Shown here one piece after another: positions 62,220 to 64,000 of a stretch of 64,000 nucleotides of DNA. Origin of the DNA: Euryodendron excelsum (lineage: Eukaryota > Streptophyta > Magnoliopsida > Ericales > Pentaphylacaceae); assembly GCA_033060915.1 (NCBI GenBank), contig CM065388.1, positions 227,001 to 291,000 of the forward strand, written 5' to 3'. The translations under genes and the position numbers were made by a program. The notes under the pieces are model-generated. The model saw only the letters and a program-made list of their open reading frames with translations, ran no database searches and was not told where the DNA came from. Position 1 is the first letter of the stretch. Every line of letters begins with the position of its first letter.

Positions 62220-64000
62220 CAAATGTGTATGGAATTTAGTGATCGCTCCCTAAAAAGGTAATACTTAACCGTAAGTGTACGGCCGCGATGTAGTAATAAT
62301 TTATCGTAAGTACGAGGTCGATCCCACAAGGAAGATGGTTTACGTAAATAGGAAAACTTACCGTGGATCAAAAATCTTAGAAAAAACACTCCAATAAACA
62401 AAAATATGATTTTAGGTTGAGAAAATATTTTTTTATCTAATTTAAACTAAGAACTAAAGAAAAAGTCTTGGGATCAATTGATCCAATCAATTGCGTCTCT
62501 TGGAATTTCGAAGGAGATAATTTAATAACTCAAATCCTTTAACTACATCGCGAGTCTCGGATTCGGAAGATCTAGCGATAAAACCAAGTGTTCTTCAAAA
62601 TTTCAACTTCTAGAACAAATTGGGTTGTTAGAATTAAGGACGAGTACCATCGATTCGTGCAACGCATATACTGAATATAGATTCACGCATAAACGTTACC
62701 GAACATAATCAAACATCCAGGTTTTCAAGAGTTTCTAGAACGAAGAAGAAGAAGAAAGAAGACCAGAAAATTTAACTTTAAAACCAATAACGTACCTCCT
62801 TCGTTCATCAAAGATCTTCAATTAATCTTCACAATTGATCCCAAGATGGGATCTAGCTACTCATCATAATCATAGATACGCAAAGTTATATTGAAAATAT
62901 ATTGAAAGACTAAGTAATCTGATTACAGGAATTGAAAACTGAATGAAAACTATGAATAAACTACTCTAATATACTCTTAAAACCCTAGAAAAACGTCAAC
63001 CCTAGAAATCTCTTCAAAAACATAAAAAAATTAAATCTATTATACTACCTACTCATCTATCGACAACTAAAAAGTGAGTTAATATATAAATCCCGTCGTT
63101 AGTCGTACGGACGGTTACCACCTAGTGCTCAGATGGGTCGGGTCTCTTCACAAAAATGGTAGGTCTCGAAAAGTTATATGAAATTGACATATTATGGGCC
63201 GAAATAGCTTTTCTGGTTCGCGAGATATGGACTTTCAAAGTTTCAACTCCGCGTGCTTCCGCAACTTGTACCACAGCTTCAGCAGCTTGTACCTTCACAA
63301 CAACCTCGTGAAACCTACGATTAAATTGCATTCAAAATCATTCCATTTAAGCTCAAAACCATTCGAATGCCTGGGCCACCGTTTGAACACCACAGACGAC
63401 TGTTCAAACGCTGCGCCGAACGCACTTCGAACAGGAAAACTTGCTCTCTGAATCTTTTGAACGGTCTACGGACTTTATTTTAGCATGACACCATTTGACG
63501 TACCATTCAAACGCAACTGTGCACCGTTCGAACGCCCTTGAGAACCGTTCGAACTGTTGAGTCAATGCCTTGATTTTGATGATAACAAAACATGGTTTAA
63601 TGATCTAATAATTCTACTTAGTGTGCAGAGTAGTTATTAATTAGATCTTGATTTGAAGCTTATCATAATGGAGGATTTGTGATGCAAAGATTTGAATAGA
63701 GAATGAAAAGCATGATGAGATGGTGTATTCTACAAAGCTGATATTATAAAAAGAAAAAGAAATCTCAAGTTGATGAAAATCTTAGATTGAAGATTAATAA
63801 GCTTGATGATATGACACATTCAACAATGGTGATCTTATAAGAGAATGAAGATATTTCAAGATGATGGATATCAAGGAAGAAGAATGAAAATGATTAAAGT
63901 CTTGATTGAAAATATTGGAGATTTTAAAGACTTGAAGATATCTTGCAAGAATAGAAGAAGAAGAGACCGACTCAAAAATATGGAAGCTTTCTTGTTAGAT
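62220..64000. other. Probable repetitive DNA, no gene recognised
   Basis: 62230-62350 (CTTAACCGTAAGTGTACGG, then ACGAGGTCGATCCCACAAGG) resembles a sequence common in plant retroelements. 63360-63560 is dense in CCGTTCGAAC-type motifs. 63575 onward (TTGATTTTGATGATAACAAA) resembles the start of a plant LTR running past the window edge. No gag or pol seen, and short frames are not convincing. Confidence 0.35.

Noticed and set aside
1..64000. CRISPR arrays, operons, prophage, toxin-antitoxin or other prokaryotic systems
   Set aside because: No direct-repeat arrays or prokaryotic gene organisation; all genes are intron-containing plant families.

Overview
The window is nuclear DNA of a flowering plant, almost certainly a eudicot and possibly a woody one. 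Evidence: spliced genes with plant-type GT-AG introns, AP2/ERF, trihelix, Mei2-like and SUVH families, AT-rich intergenic DNA, CT/GA microsatellites and abundant LTR retrotransposons and MITEs. No prokaryotic, viral, organellar or CRISPR content is seen. The species cannot be fixed from sequence alone.

Four intact protein-coding genes can be modelled to the base, and in each the spliced length is a multiple of three: (1) an ERF113/RAP2.6L-like AP2/ERF factor (minus, 801-3845, 2 exons, 240 aa); (2) a Mei2-like RNA-binding protein (minus, 11632-16138, 12 coding exons, 929 aa, one GC-AG intron); (3) an ASR3-like trihelix repressor (plus, 31600-34675, 3 exons, 357 aa); (4) a TSSC4-like protein (minus, 43758-45839, 2 exons, 440 aa). 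Two broken genes are present: the last two exons of an SUVH4/KRYPTONITE-like histone methyltransferase (24196-25544), and a type I MADS-box pseudogene (37697-43408) cut in two by a Ty1/copia element.

Layout. 1-20.9 kb holds the ERF gene, a 7 kb gene-poor spacer with MITEs, and the Mei2-like gene with its long 5' intron and a promoter carrying a duplicated palindrome. 20.9-31.5 kb is gene-poor apart from the SUVH4 fragment and a hAT-type MITE. 31.6-45.8 kb holds the trihelix gene, old LTR debris, the MADS pseudogene with copia element 1, and the TSSC4-like gene. 46-64 kb is a transposon graveyard. Its centrepiece is a three-level nest: a Ty3/gypsy-type solo LTR (47901-58299, target duplication CAACC) split by copia element 2 (49588-57809, duplication TTTTA), which itself holds a hAT-type MITE (50133-50530) and a 1.3 kb solo LTR (52961-54278, duplication GATAT). 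A Mutator-like element with long terminal inverted repeats follows at 58416-60059.

The genes do not form a pathway; they are unrelated neighbours in ordinary plant euchromatin. The most informative items are gene-structure oddities (lost conserved start codon and overlapping upstream ATG in the ERF gene, the GC-AG intron, the truncated SUVH4 copy), the TE-split MADS gene and the TE stratigraphy. I found no convincing new biological system.
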